Source: Edaphobacter bradus (GTDB taxonomy: Bacteria > Acidobacteriota > Terriglobia > Terriglobales > Acidobacteriaceae). From it: a DNA stretch of 64,000 nt. The notes below the pieces were generated by a model. The model did no database searches. It saw only the letters and a list, made by a program, of their open reading frames with translations, and was not told where the DNA came from. Made by a program: the position numbers and the translations under genes. Position 1 is the first letter of the stretch. Each line of letters starts with the position of its first letter. Where the stretch lies: NCBI RefSeq assembly GCF_025685645.1, contig NZ_JAGSYF010000002.1, positions 1,178,907 through 1,242,906 of the forward strand. Reading direction: 5' to 3'. Shown here in pieces: positions 1 to 10,362 of this stretch.

Positions 1-189
1 GCTGACCCGCTCCACGTCAGAGTTTGGGACAACCTGCATGAAGGCATGTGTGAAGCTTGCGAAACTGCCTACCGCATCACGGAGTATGAGATTCGAGATG
101 GCAAGCCTGTCCGGACACGGCAACACCGGACACGGCATCTCTACTCTTCAGGCCAGTTCGATGACTCGCGTGTTCGATTTGTTCCATGA
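1..189 (+). CDS. Partial hypothetical protein (C-terminal 62 residues)
   Basis: Frame 1 is open from the window edge to a TGA at 187-189 and gives 62 residues with a protein-like, charged and aromatic composition (it contains HEGMCEACETAYR). The N-terminus lies outside the window. It is not recognised. It converges on the small zinc-ribbon gene that ends at 207, leaving 17 bp between the stops. A second forward frame is also open over most of this stretch, so the frame choice is an inference. Confidence 0.4.
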   Translation, partial: ADPLHVRVWDNLHEGMCEACETAYRITEYEIRDGKPVRTRQHRTRHLYSSGQFDDSRVRFVP

Positions 190-206
190 AGATTTATGAG
201 ATGGGT

Positions 207-380
207 CTAGTAGAAGTCTGCGCAACTGAGGAAGTAGCCGCATGTACGGCACACCAGTTTGCAGCGTCGGTCTTCGAGGCGCGAGGAGCAGGTGGGGCAG
301 TAGACCTGGTGGTGCTCCGTTGTGAGCGGGCAGGTCGCGGGCTGCTGAGCCGGTGCTTCGGGATGTGTTTCGGGCGGCAT
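207..380 (-). CDS. Small zinc-ribbon protein (57 aa)
   Basis: A short leftward frame from ATG at 380 to TAG at 207 encodes 57 residues. After a Pro/Glu-rich start it carries two CxxC knuckles, C28-P-T-C31 and C44-R-T-C47, with C40 and C53 nearby, and ends [11 protein letters not shown]. Spacing and the Tyr/Phe-rich tail are those of a treble-clef or zinc-ribbon mini-protein, so zinc binding is very likely; the cellular role is unknown. It is divergent from the OsmC gene at 488. Upstream codons stay open in frame without an obvious ATG. The Cys pattern makes it a better call than the overlapping frames on either strand. Confidence 0.65.
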   Translation of the reverse strand: MPPETHPEAPAQQPATCPLTTEHHQVYCPTCSSRLEDRRCKLVCRTCGYFLSCADFY

Positions 381-487
381 CTCCGTAAGGTTATCTGAGT
401 TTGCGAAATTTTCAACAGCTGTCCGGGCGCAGAACGCATCGAACCATGTACTGTTGCAGAAGCAAAAAAACAGACAAGGAGAGCACT

Positions 488-907
488 ATGGAACGTAGCG
501 CAAGCGCCATCTGGCACGGCACGTTGAAAGAGGGCAAAGGCACGATCTCAACCCAGAGTGGGACGCTGTCGAATACGCAATACAGCTTCGCGGCCCGATT
601 CGCCGAAGGCGTCGGAACCAACCCGGAGGAGCTGATCGCCGCAGCCCACGCCGGCTGCTACACCATGGCGCTGGACGCGCAACTCACTGAGGCCGGCTTC
701 AAGCCTGACACCATCGAGACCTCAGCCGTCGTTACGCTCGATCTCCATGACGCCCCCACCATCACCAAGATTCACCTGACCAACAAGTCGAAGATTCCCG
801 GTATCGACAAGGCGAAGTTCGACGAACTGGCCGGTAAGGCCAAGGCCGGCTGCCCTGTGTCGAAGGTGCTGAAGGCGGAGATCACGCTCGACGCGAAGCT
901 GGTCTAA
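488..907 (+). CDS. osmC: OsmC family peroxiredoxin (organic hydroperoxide reductase)
   Basis: A 139-residue cytoplasmic protein of the OsmC/Ohr fold, thiol peroxidases that reduce organic hydroperoxides. Visible landmarks are GTNPEELIAAAHAGCYTMAL, with the first (peroxidatic) Cys of the family, and KAKAGCPVSKVLKAEI near the C-terminus with the second (resolving) Cys. Length matches the family. ATG 488 is chosen because AAGGAG lies just upstream at 476-481 and homology begins there; the frame stays open back to 401 but that extension does not look like protein. It is a single gene facing the CDF exporter tail to tail. Confidence 0.93.
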   Translation: MERSASAIWHGTLKEGKGTISTQSGTLSNTQYSFAARFAEGVGTNPEELIAAAHAGCYTMALDAQLTEAGFKPDTIETSAVVTLDLHDAPTITKIHLTNKSKIPGIDKAKFDELAGKAKAGCPVSKVLKAEITLDAKLV

Positions 908-1030
908 AGACTGAACCCGGGCCTCGAAAGGGCAAAGCTTCGTCAGCTAGAGACGCCGTAGGCAATGCGGCCGAGGACGTTCTCGGCCGCTTGCGCCCCT
1001 GCGTCCGTGCCCAGAAGAAGCTTCTGCAGC

Positions 1031-1987
1031 CTAGTGCGCGTGATCGTGGCCGTGGTGGTGGTGATGGCCATGTGCGCCGACGGCCTCCCGCGGCGGTGGA
1101 GCGCTGCATCCATCCGTCGTCTCGCAGCCTGTGATCTCGAACTGGATCGTCGTATGGGTGATGTGGAAGCGGTCGCGGAGCGCGCAGTTGATGTCGGTGA
1201 GGATGCTCGAGCACTCGGACATCGGCATCTCGGCGATGGTGACGTGGCTGGCCAGCGCGTGTGAGTTCGAGCCGAGGCTCCAGACGTGGAGGTCGTGCAC
1301 GTCGAGTACGCCCGTGACCGACTGCATCGCCTCGCGCACGGCGCCTAGCTGCAGGCTGCGGGGCGTGCCTTCGAGCAGAATGTTCAGCGTCTCGCGGATG
1401 ATTCCGATGGAGCTCCAGAGAATCATTGCGGCGATCAGGATGGAGAGCAGCGGGTCGATCCACGTCAGCCCGGTGAAGAGGATCGCAGCGCCGCCGGCGA
1501 TCACCGCGGCGGTCGAGAGCGTGTCGCCCAGCATGTGAAGGAAGACGCTACGGATATTCACGTCGCGCGAGAACCTCCAGAGCAGCGTCGCCACGGTTCC
1601 GTTCATCAGGACGCCCGCGGCTGCGACGTACATCATCAGCTTCGGCTGCACGGCTACGGGAGCGGTCATGCGGTGAATCGCCTCAATCGCGATCCACACC
1701 GAGAGCACGACCAGGGTTGCGGCGTTGACGAAGGCCGCCAGGACGCCCGCCCGCTGGTAGCCGAAGGTCTTGCGTTCGGTCGCAGGCTGCGCCTGAAAGT
1801 AGACTGCGACGAACGACAGGGCGATCGCCGCGAGGTCGCTGAGGTTATGTCCGGCTTCGGAGATCAGGGCCAGGGAGTGCGCACGCAGGCCAAAGAAGAA
1901 CGTGGCAGCGACGTAGGCCGCCGTCAATCCCATGGAAAGCTGCAGGACCCTCTGCATCCTTCTGCTCGGTGTGGCCACCATGTGCAT
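1031..1987 (-). CDS. Cation diffusion facilitator (CzcD-like Zn/Co/Cd exporter)
   Basis: A 318-residue inner-membrane metal/H+ antiporter of the CDF family. About six hydrophobic segments fill residues 14-200. The two transport-site signatures are present: H47-N-L-S-D51 in the second helix and HMLGD in the fifth. A cytoplasmic C-terminal domain follows (DVHDLHVWSLGSNSHALASHV), and the protein ends in a His-rich tail of eight His among 13 residues (GHHHHHGHDHAH), typical of zinc exporters. The terminal His tail, rather than an internal loop, is a common CzcD variation. Substrate specificity cannot be read from sequence; zinc is the default. Confidence 0.93.
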   Translation of the reverse strand: MHMVATPSRRMQRVLQLSMGLTAAYVAATFFFGLRAHSLALISEAGHNLSDLAAIALSFVAVYFQAQPATERKTFGYQRAGVLAAFVNAATLVVLSVWIAIEAIHRMTAPVAVQPKLMMYVAAAGVLMNGTVATLLWRFSRDVNIRSVFLHMLGDTLSTAAVIAGGAAILFTGLTWIDPLLSILIAAMILWSSIGIIRETLNILLEGTPRSLQLGAVREAMQSVTGVLDVHDLHVWSLGSNSHALASHVTIAEMPMSECSSILTDINCALRDRFHITHTTIQFEITGCETTDGCSAPPPREAVGAHGHHHHHGHDHAH

Positions 1988-2019
1988 GGCTTAAGTGTAT
2001 TCTCCGCTGCAAGCGGGCT

Positions 2020-2541
2020 TCAATGACCGTTAGCCGCTTGTTTCTGGTGCTGTTCGATCTCGCGATGGATGCCGAGGACGGGGCGGGGAGCATCGGCGCT
2101 GAGGCGCAGGCCGCTCCACGATTCGGAGACGACGATGCTGTTGGCCGGATTGTGCGGCGCATAGCGCACCTGAATGGGAAGGTCAGTGCGGACGTCGCGC
2201 ACGAGTTCCCTCAAGGCGCTGACGTCCTGCGCTGCTTCGTAGCTCACTCCGCCGATGCGGTAGTTGTAGACGATGACCTGCTGGGCGGCTGCGGGGTCTT
2301 CCTGCTTGTGGGGCGCGTCGATGATGCTGCCGTCGGTGATGCGTCCGCTCGCGGCAAGCTGCTCCCGCCGCAGATGCTCCATCTCCTCGGCGGTAGGCCG
2401 CGGACGGCGCAGCAGATACCACGTGACCCCGGCGACTGCGGCCGCTCCGGTGACAAACGCAGCCACATTCCTTGGGGAGCGCAACTGCAAAGACAGATAA
2501 CCTGGAATCAACGAATCCACAGTTCCCCTGGCAGAAAGCAT
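2020..2541 (-). CDS. Hypothetical protein with one membrane anchor
   Basis: A 173-residue protein not matched to a family with certainty. One hydrophobic segment (residues 27-44, AAFVTGAAAVAGVTWYLL) is followed by basic residues, then a soluble domain with VIVYNYRIGGVSYEAAQDVS and LPIQVRYAPHNPANSIV, a pattern seen in DUF3592-like domains that fold into a small beta-barrel. It is probably bound to the inner membrane. Its start faces hslV at 2688, leaving a 146-bp divergent intergenic region. It lies 32 bp upstream of the CDF gene on the same strand, so the two may be co-transcribed. Confidence 0.7.
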   Translation of the reverse strand: MLSARGTVDSLIPGYLSLQLRSPRNVAAFVTGAAAVAGVTWYLLRRPRPTAEEMEHLRREQLAASGRITDGSIIDAPHKQEDPAAAQQVIVYNYRIGGVSYEAAQDVSALRELVRDVRTDLPIQVRYAPHNPANSIVVSESWSGLRLSADAPRPVLGIHREIEQHQKQAANGH

Positions 2542-2687
2542 AGTCTAAATTGGCTACCTGCGGGATCAATGCCCCGTAAAGGGTATAGGCGGGGATACTT
2601 GCACACGGAGTCCCCGGCCCAGCCCAGAGGAGGCCCCGCTGTGCGGCTCTCCTCTTTGCGCTGCGGCCAGAGCGATATACTGGGGAC

Positions 2688-3320
2688 GTGCCTAAAAACC
2701 CGCCTCTTCCCTTGTCTCAGGACTCCGCCCCCCTGAGCATCCCTCCGTCCAGCCTGGCCCACCCTCTCGATCTCGGCGAAGGCCGCCGTATCCGTTCCAC
2801 CACCGTCATTTGCGTGCGGCGGGGCGACTCGGTCGTGATGGCGGCCGATGGGCAGGTGTCGCTGGGGGCAACGGTGATGAAGCACTCGGCGAAGAAGATC
2901 CGCCGCCTGTACCAGGACAAGGTGCTGGCCGGCTTCGCTGGCTCCACGGCCGACGCCTTCTCGCTCTTCTCGCGGTTTGAGACCAAGCTGGAGCAGTACG
3001 CCGGGAACCTGGGCCGCGCCGCCGTCGAGCTGGCCAAGGACTGGCGCACCGACAAGATGCTCCGCCAGCTGGAGGCGCTGTTGATCGTGGCCGACATCAA
3101 CCAGACCCTGATGCTCTCGGGAACGGGCGACGTGATCGACCCTGATGAGGGAATATGCGCTATCGGCTCCGGCGGGAGCTACGCGCTGGCCTCTGCACGC
3201 GCCCTGATGGAAAACACAGAGCTTAGCGCGCGTGAGATTGCGGAGAAGTCCATGAAGATTGCAGGCGATATCTGCATCTATACAAATCTGAACTTCACGA
3301 TTGAAGAGTTGAAGGCTTAG
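2688..3320 (+). CDS. hslV: ATP-dependent protease proteolytic subunit HslV
   Basis: Threonine peptidase that forms the double hexamer of HslUV. The core begins at T38-T39-V-I-C-V-R-R, matching the mature N-terminus of HslV; with T38 as position 1, the conserved Asp17 and Lys33 equivalents are both present ([14 protein letters not shown]), as is [19 protein letters not shown]. The frame starts at GTG 2688, so T38 is preceded by 37 residues rather than only Met as in E. coli; no ATG, GTG or TTG codon sits directly before T38. The extension must be removed for activity, as in beta-type proteasome subunits. hslU follows 77 bp downstream. Confidence 0.95.
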   Translation: MPKNPPLPLSQDSAPLSIPPSSLAHPLDLGEGRRIRSTTVICVRRGDSVVMAADGQVSLGATVMKHSAKKIRRLYQDKVLAGFAGSTADAFSLFSRFETKLEQYAGNLGRAAVELAKDWRTDKMLRQLEALLIVADINQTLMLSGTGDVIDPDEGICAIGSGGSYALASARALMENTELSAREIAEKSMKIAGDICIYTNLNFTIEELKA

Positions 3321-3397
3321 ACGAACCGCGAGAGCGTCGCTCGCGTATCATCCTCTGACCGCGTCCAACGCTCTATTGAATACGGAGTACCCGCATC

Positions 3398-4960
<1,563 letters not shown>

Positions 4961-5291
4961 TCTCGTTGCCGGTTGTCCGTGCGTTACGGCTGGGGGCCTC
5001 CCCTCCCCCTGTTTTTGTGCAAAGTATTCAAACCAGATGCTTTAGCTTTGGACCTCCAAGCGCACGTTTCGTGCCATTCTTCATAGAAGCAGAAAGCCCG
5101 GCGGTTGCCGGGCTTTCTGCTGTCCTCAATTTAAGGTTATCAGTGGCGTCAAGCGCGGGTTGTGGAAATTGAATGATGTCTCCAAACATTTGGCCATATT
5201 GAAACGAGGACCCCACCCATGTCGCAATAAAACCGCGCCATGAAAGGGACACTCGATTTAGTAGCTTGGTTTGATGGGTGGGCCCCTAAAT
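4961..5291. other. Intergenic stretch holding a composite repeat and hairpin
   Basis: This 331-bp region after hslU contains no convincing gene. It holds a C-rich tract (4997-5010), an AAAGTATTC unit (5021-5029) and the hairpin at 5088-5121, the same order of parts as at 45585-45762. Forward and reverse small frames across it run through the hairpin and look random. Confidence 0.6.
5088..5121. terminator. Perfect 14-bp hairpin after hslU
   Basis: AGCAGAAAGCCCGG (5088-5101) and CCGGGCTTTCTGCT (5108-5121) pair perfectly around a 6-nt loop. There is no T-run directly after it on the forward strand, so it is a probable terminator or transcript-stabilising hairpin for hslVU rather than a textbook intrinsic terminator. 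Confidence 0.6.
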
Positions 5292-5897
5292 TCATTTGTT
5301 CAAGTTGAGGGTCGTCAGGTCGGATGGGTAGGCCTTCCTTGGGGGTGCGAGGCTTTCGGTGTCGGGGAAGCGGCGGAGGATGGTTTCGATGGCTCGGTCG
5401 GTCTGGGTGCTGTCGATGTGGGGGAGGACGCAGGTGACTGGGTCGTGGAGGACTCCCTGGTGTTCGACGTAGAGGCCACTTGGGTGTGGCGCGTCTTCTC
5501 CCCCTCCTCCCCATGCTTCGCGGAACTCGAGGTTGTAAATGGAGGCTCTGGGGATGGAGGACGGACTATATCCGTCGGGGGCGTGGCCGGTGCTGATCAG
5601 GTCGAGATTCGTAACGGTTAACGTCACATGGGTACCTCGGAAGCGGCTGATGAGATCGCGGACGATGCTGAACGCTGCGAATATACCGAAAGCTGCCCGT
5701 AGAAGGATTGAATCGCTTGATCGAAACAGGAAAAAGCCAAAGGCGCCGGTGACTGCAAGACTGAGCAGAAGTCGACCAAGATTTCTTGCTTCATGGGTCT
5801 GAAAGACGAGGCCTTCAGGAGCTTCACGGATACTGAGCGTCGCGGGCACGAGAAGGATTTTAGAGCATTGGGTTTTCGCGGCGGCGAAATTGCCCAT
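5292..5897 (-). CDS. Hypothetical membrane protein
   Basis: A 201-residue protein from ATG 5897 (MGNFAAAKTQC). A stretch of strand-like sequence (KILLVPATLSIREAPEGLVFQTHEARN) is followed by two close hydrophobic segments (LLLSLAVTGAFGFFLF and LLRAAFGIFAAFSIV), and then a domain with THVTLTVTNLDLISTG and YNLEFREAWGGGGEDAP. The layout (strands, paired helices, strands) resembles bacterial PH-like membrane proteins, but the assignment is only a suggestion. The frame is open further upstream to 6107, into the divergent esterase gene; that part is rejected because it overlaps the esterase signal peptide. Confidence 0.6.
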   Translation of the reverse strand: MGNFAAAKTQCSKILLVPATLSIREAPEGLVFQTHEARNLGRLLLSLAVTGAFGFFLFRSSDSILLRAAFGIFAAFSIVRDLISRFRGTHVTLTVTNLDLISTGHAPDGYSPSSIPRASIYNLEFREAWGGGGEDAPHPSGLYVEHQGVLHDPVTCVLPHIDSTQTDRAIETILRRFPDTESLAPPRKAYPSDLTTLNLNK

Positions 5898-5979
5898 CTT
5901 AGCGCCTGCTGGACTCCACCGAGCACGATTAACCATTTCGGGGCTGTTGCGGAATAGCGAAGCTGATATCGTTTGTGGC

Positions 5980-7032
5980 ATGCTCCCGCGACCAGTTTCT
6001 CTTCTTTCTATTGCTCCAGTTCTTCTCTGTGGCTCGATGCTGCGAGCGCAGCAGTCTGTTCCGCAGACGAACACGAGCACGCTGGATACTGACGGCACGG
6101 CGCACATTACGCGGGTGATTCCCGTGCCTCCGTCGCTGAGTCAGGAGGCGAAGGCGGTTTTGCGGCGGGCTGATCGTGGCGGTGAGGAGACGCTGGCGCA
6201 GCGGCGTGCGGGGACGGATGCGTGGCAGGCTCGTGCGGGTGAGGCTTCGCGGAAGATGTATCCGGTGAATATCAAGGATGCGACCATCGGCGGGGTTCCG
6301 GTGCGCGATGTGACTCCGCTGGATGCTACTCCGCAGCATCCCGATCGTGTGCTGCTCAATGTCCACGGAGGCGGCTTCAGCGTGGACTCGGGTTCTCTGA
6401 CTGAGAGCATTCCGATGGCGAACTTGACGCATACGCGCGTCGTCTCGGTGCTCTACCGTCTCGCCCCGGAACATCCCTTTCCCGCGGCCGTCGATGACAC
6501 CGTCGCCGTCTATCGTGAACTGCTGAAGACGTACAAGCCCGCGCATATTGCTCTGTACGGCACTTCCGCCGGCGCGATTCTTTCGGCCGAGGTCGCCGTG
6601 CGGCTGAAGCAGCTCGGCCTGCCGCTGCCCGGCGCGCTCGGCGTCTTCTCCGGCATGGGCGACTTCAGCCAGGCTGGAGACTCTGAGGCGATGTACGGCC
6701 TTAGCGGCCTGACTGGCGCGCTGCCGCTGCCTGACGGCAAGCCGATTCTCCCGGAGTATATCGGCTCAACCGATCCCAAAGACCCAGTGCTCTCGCCCCT
6801 ATACTCCGACCTCCGTGGTATGCCGCCTGCGCTCTTCATCACCAGTGGGCGTGACCTTCTGTTGAGTGGCACGACAATCCTCCATCGCGCTTTTCTGCGC
6901 AGCGGAGACGACGCTCGCCTCGTCGTCTTTGAAGGCCTCCCCCACGCCTTCTGGAATGATGTCAGTCTGCCTGAAACGAAAGAGGCCTACGGCCTGATGG
7001 CGAACTTCTTTGCGCAGCAGCTCTCGCGCTAG
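5980..7032 (+). CDS. Secreted alpha/beta hydrolase (HSL-type esterase)
   Basis: A 350-residue carboxylester hydrolase of the hormone-sensitive-lipase group. ATG 5980 opens a signal peptide (LPRPVSLLSIAPVLLCGSMLRAQQ), so it is likely periplasmic or secreted. The oxyanion-hole motif HGGG (NVHGGGFSVDSG) is followed by the nucleophile elbow GTSAG (LYGTSAGAILSAE), then the acid region ITSGRDLLLS and the His in GLPHAFWND. All elements of the Ser-Asp-His triad are therefore present. Substrate is unknown; short-chain or acetylated sugar esters are typical. The frame remains open 90 bp upstream to 5890, without signal-peptide character. Confidence 0.9.
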   Translation: MLPRPVSLLSIAPVLLCGSMLRAQQSVPQTNTSTLDTDGTAHITRVIPVPPSLSQEAKAVLRRADRGGEETLAQRRAGTDAWQARAGEASRKMYPVNIKDATIGGVPVRDVTPLDATPQHPDRVLLNVHGGGFSVDSGSLTESIPMANLTHTRVVSVLYRLAPEHPFPAAVDDTVAVYRELLKTYKPAHIALYGTSAGAILSAEVAVRLKQLGLPLPGALGVFSGMGDFSQAGDSEAMYGLSGLTGALPLPDGKPILPEYIGSTDPKDPVLSPLYSDLRGMPPALFITSGRDLLLSGTTILHRAFLRSGDDARLVVFEGLPHAFWNDVSLPETKEAYGLMANFFAQQLSR

Positions 7033-7292
7033 AGAGTCCGATCAGGCCCGGCCGACGCATCAATCAGCTCAAGATCCCCACGCAAAGACGCTCCAGCGGA
7101 ATCGAAGCTTAAATCAAGCTTAAGAGGGCTTTATGCGCTTGTCACCGGATATTAACTCTAGTGCAAAGTACAGTGCCTAGCGTTGGGAAAGTCCTCTGCT
7201 GCTTCTCGATCAGTCATGGAAGCATGCAAGACACCGAGCACGACGTCTCCGAGATCAACCCCTTCAATCATTCAAGAAGTCGTGGAGTCACC

Positions 7293-10268
7293 ATGTCTTT
7301 CAGAGTTCCTGCAAAACATATTGCCAGTGCCGTGTGCATGCTTTTCATTCTTAGCTTGCTGTGCATCACAGGAGCAAGCGGACAGACTGGGAAGGGCGCT
7401 GTTGCCGGCACCATTACGGACACGAGTCAAGCCGTACTGCCGGGTGCCCTCGTCGAACTCTTGCCATTGGGAAAGAAGGTTGTATCAGATACCCAGGGTC
7501 AATTCAAAATCACCGACGTGGCTCCGGGTGAGTACACCCTCTCAGTTTCCTATATCGGGTTCAGGTCGCTTACTACTGCCGTAACGGTCTCTAGCGGACA
7601 GGTGACGAAAGTAGACTCCGCGCTGAAGGTTGGTTCGCAGACCGATGAGGTTCTTGTCTCCGGCGAGCGCTTACATGGTCAAGCCGAAGCAATTAACATC
7701 CAGAGAACCGCAGAAAACATTGTGCAGGTCCTTCCCGCTCAGGTCATCACCAGTCTCCCCAACACGAACATCGCTGACGCGGTTGGCCGTCTTCCAAGCG
7801 TGACGCTGGAACGCGATGAGGGCGAAGGCAAGTACGTTCAGATCCGTGGAACCGAGCCGCGCCTTAGCAACACCACCATCGATGGCGTCAACGTTCCCTC
7901 TCCCGAAGGCAATGTCCGCAACATCAAACTCGACGTCATCCCGTCCAGTCTCGTGGATCGCATCGAGGTAAATAAGACGCTGTCAGCGAACCAGGATGGC
8001 GATGCCATCGGCGGTTCGGTGAATCTGGTGACCAAGTCTGCGGGTGACCGGCCCACGTTTACGATCGGAGCACAGGGCGGCTATACGCCGATCCAGGATG
8101 GTCGCTGGCTCAATTCCTTCGACGCGACGTACGGAAGGAGGTATGGCGCGAAGAAGAAGTTTGGATTCCTGCTGGGCACGACCTATGACTTCAATGGACG
8201 CGGCATCGACGACCTGGAGCCTTTGCCGGTAGCGGGTACGGATGATAACGGAAACAATGTAGCTTATTTCGCGACAGCGGACCTTCGCACTTACAAGTAC
8301 TACCGCACTCGTTACGGCTTTGCCGGCGGCATGGACTACAACTTCAACGACAAGGTGAACGCCTATGTGAAGGGGTTGTACTCGGACTTCCATGACTACG
8401 GAGACACATGGGTTTATTCTCCGACGGGAAGCAGCTTTACCGACGCCACTGGCGCGACCATTAACATGGTCCACTCCGTTAGCGGCTCCAAAGCGAACTT
8501 TTACACTTCAGCGGAATGCGACGCCTACAACGCCGCGAACCCCTCTCTGCCACAATGCTCTGCCGGCAATATGGCGTTCCGGCACTATATCCGGCGGCCG
8601 GACCAGCAGATCTTCAGCGTGCTGACGGGACTCCATCAGGAGATCGGAGGAGCAACACTGATCACCTATGAATTCGCAGGCTCACGATCGCACAATATCG
8701 GAGGGCAGGATTTTCCGACGACCAACTTCAACGGTCCGAACGTGGACTTCCAGGGCGACTTCAGCAATCCACGCCGGCCACAGTTCAATGCGCCCAACGG
8801 GATGTCGTTGGCAGGAACGTCCATCTACGATCCAACGCAGTACACCGTCGGCAAGACCCTTATTCCCCACTACCACAGCACACAACTCAACTTCCAAGGC
8901 GCGCTTTCGGCTGCGCGTAGCTACAACGTTGCATCGCACTACGGCACGCTGGAGTTAGGCATCAAGATACGGAACGCGCACAAGACGCAGTTCCAGAACG
9001 ATCAGATCTACAAATCGCCGTCCCCTATTCCGCTGAGCAACTTGCTGAGCGTACAGACAGCACCGAACTATTACGACAACTCCTATAAGTTCGGACATCT
9101 CACGGACTACAACAAGATCGTCAGGCAACTAAACCAGACGCCCGGAGCGTTGGGGCCGGTGGACGTGGACGCTAGCCGTATCCAGTCAGATCCTGCCGTC
9201 TACGCAGCGAACGAACGCGTGTACGCAGGTTATGCGATGAACACCATTGGAATCGGCAGGTTCAGGTTCCAGGCCGGACTCCGCATCGAAGCCACGGACA
9301 CTACCTACAATGCGAACCAGGTACTGCTGAACAATGGGGCGTATGATTCCACGGTTCCGATCACTGGAAGTTCGGGCTACATCAACATCCTGCCAAGTGT
9401 CCAGATGCAGTACCGGGTTGACAACAACACCACACTGCGTGCGACGTACGGGCGAGGCATCTCGCGGCCCAACTTTTCCGACATTGTGCCGTCGCAGCAG
9501 GTTGACCCGAATACGACCCCTCCCAGCCTGGTACGAGGCAATCCGGGGTTGCAGCCGACCAGCGCGAACAACTACGACGTCCTGGTGGAGCATTTCTCGA
9601 AGTCTCTCGGACAGGTGCAGGCGGGGTTCTTCTACAAGGACCTTTCCAACCCGATTTACCCCACTGCCTTCGTGATCAGTGATCCCACCTCCCCGTTCAA
9701 TGGTTACCGCGTAAACCAGGCGATCAACGGCCCGAACGGCCATATTCTTGGCTTCGAGGCGGCGGTGGAGCAACGGCTGTCTCGTCTGCCGGGGTTGTTC
9801 AATGGCCTCGGGGTTTCGGCTAACTACAGCTACACCAGTTCACAGGTCAACTTCCCCACCGGCTTCGGCGGCGGCAGACCCGATCACCCGTCCCTCCAAC
9901 GCCAGGCGCCCAACACGTACAACGTCGGCATGACCTACGACAAAGCGCGCTTCTCAGGGCGCTTTGGCCTCAGCCATAACGACGCAAACATCTATGCCTA
10001 CAACTACTCCGGCGATGCGACCGCCATCAAAGATCCGGTTATCGGGTTGAAGGGCCCCGGAGGCGATGTCTACCTCTACGCACACACCCAGTACGACGTA
10101 CAAGGCAGCTATCGTTTGGTGAAGGCACTTCAGCTCGTCGTATCCGGGCTGAACCTCAGCAACGAGGTCTTCGGTTTCTACCAGGGAAGCAAGCAATATC
10201 CCATCCAGCGCGAGTACTACCATCCCAGTGTCATATTTGGATTGCGCTGGAACTCGTCGGCCGAGTAG
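7293..10268 (+). CDS. TonB-dependent receptor with carboxypeptidase-like N-domain
   Basis: A 991-residue outer-membrane receptor. ATG 7293 starts a signal peptide (HIASAVCMLFILSLLCITGASGQ). Next is a carboxypeptidase-D regulatory-like beta domain (GAVAGTITDTSQAVLPGALVELLPLG, residues about 30-115), a plug domain with SLPNTNIADAVGRLPSVTLERDEGEGKYVQIRG and NQDGDAIGGSVNLVTKSA, then a long barrel that closes with an aromatic-rich end (HPSVIFGLRW). The plug wording is that of the Caulobacter-type TonB receptors often linked to carbohydrate uptake. The frame is open upstream to 7161 but lacks a signal there. A terminator follows at 10296. Confidence 0.95.
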   Translation: MSFRVPAKHIASAVCMLFILSLLCITGASGQTGKGAVAGTITDTSQAVLPGALVELLPLGKKVVSDTQGQFKITDVAPGEYTLSVSYIGFRSLTTAVTVSSGQVTKVDSALKVGSQTDEVLVSGERLHGQAEAINIQRTAENIVQVLPAQVITSLPNTNIADAVGRLPSVTLERDEGEGKYVQIRGTEPRLSNTTIDGVNVPSPEGNVRNIKLDVIPSSLVDRIEVNKTLSANQDGDAIGGSVNLVTKSAGDRPTFTIGAQGGYTPIQDGRWLNSFDATYGRRYGAKKKFGFLLGTTYDFNGRGIDDLEPLPVAGTDDNGNNVAYFATADLRTYKYYRTRYGFAGGMDYNFNDKVNAYVKGLYSDFHDYGDTWVYSPTGSSFTDATGATINMVHSVSGSKANFYTSAECDAYNAANPSLPQCSAGNMAFRHYIRRPDQQIFSVLTGLHQEIGGATLITYEFAGSRSHNIGGQDFPTTNFNGPNVDFQGDFSNPRRPQFNAPNGMSLAGTSIYDPTQYTVGKTLIPHYHSTQLNFQGALSAARSYNVASHYGTLELGIKIRNAHKTQFQNDQIYKSPSPIPLSNLLSVQTAPNYYDNSYKFGHLTDYNKIVRQLNQTPGALGPVDVDASRIQSDPAVYAANERVYAGYAMNTIGIGRFRFQAGLRIEATDTTYNANQVLLNNGAYDSTVPITGSSGYINILPSVQMQYRVDNNTTLRATYGRGISRPNFSDIVPSQQVDPNTTPPSLVRGNPGLQPTSANNYDVLVEHFSKSLGQVQAGFFYKDLSNPIYPTAFVISDPTSPFNGYRVNQAINGPNGHILGFEAAVEQRLSRLPGLFNGLGVSANYSYTSSQVNFPTGFGGGRPDHPSLQRQAPNTYNVGMTYDKARFSGRFGLSHNDANIYAYNYSGDATAIKDPVIGLKGPGGDVYLYAHTQYDVQGSYRLVKALQLVVSGLNLSNEVFGFYQGSKQYPIQREYYHPSVIFGLRWNSSAE

Positions 10269-10295
10269 AACCAAAGTCCTTCTAATTAGGAACAA

Positions 10296-10328
10296 ATGCG
10301 CCGGGGGCATCCTCCGGCGCATCTTTTT
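10296..10328 (+). terminator. Intrinsic terminator after the TonB receptor
   Basis: ATGCGCCGGGGG pairs with CCTCCGGCGCAT (one G-T pair, 3-nt loop CAT), followed by CTTTTTCT. It sits 27 bp after the stop at 10268 and is a typical intrinsic terminator. Confidence 0.85.
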
Positions 10329-10362
10329 CTGGAGTGATTCGCTGACGGAATCGTGACAGATT

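Noticed and set aside
182..398. 70-codon rightward frame starting at ATG 186
   Set aside because: It overlaps the zinc-ribbon gene on the opposite strand, whose CxxC pairs are much stronger evidence.
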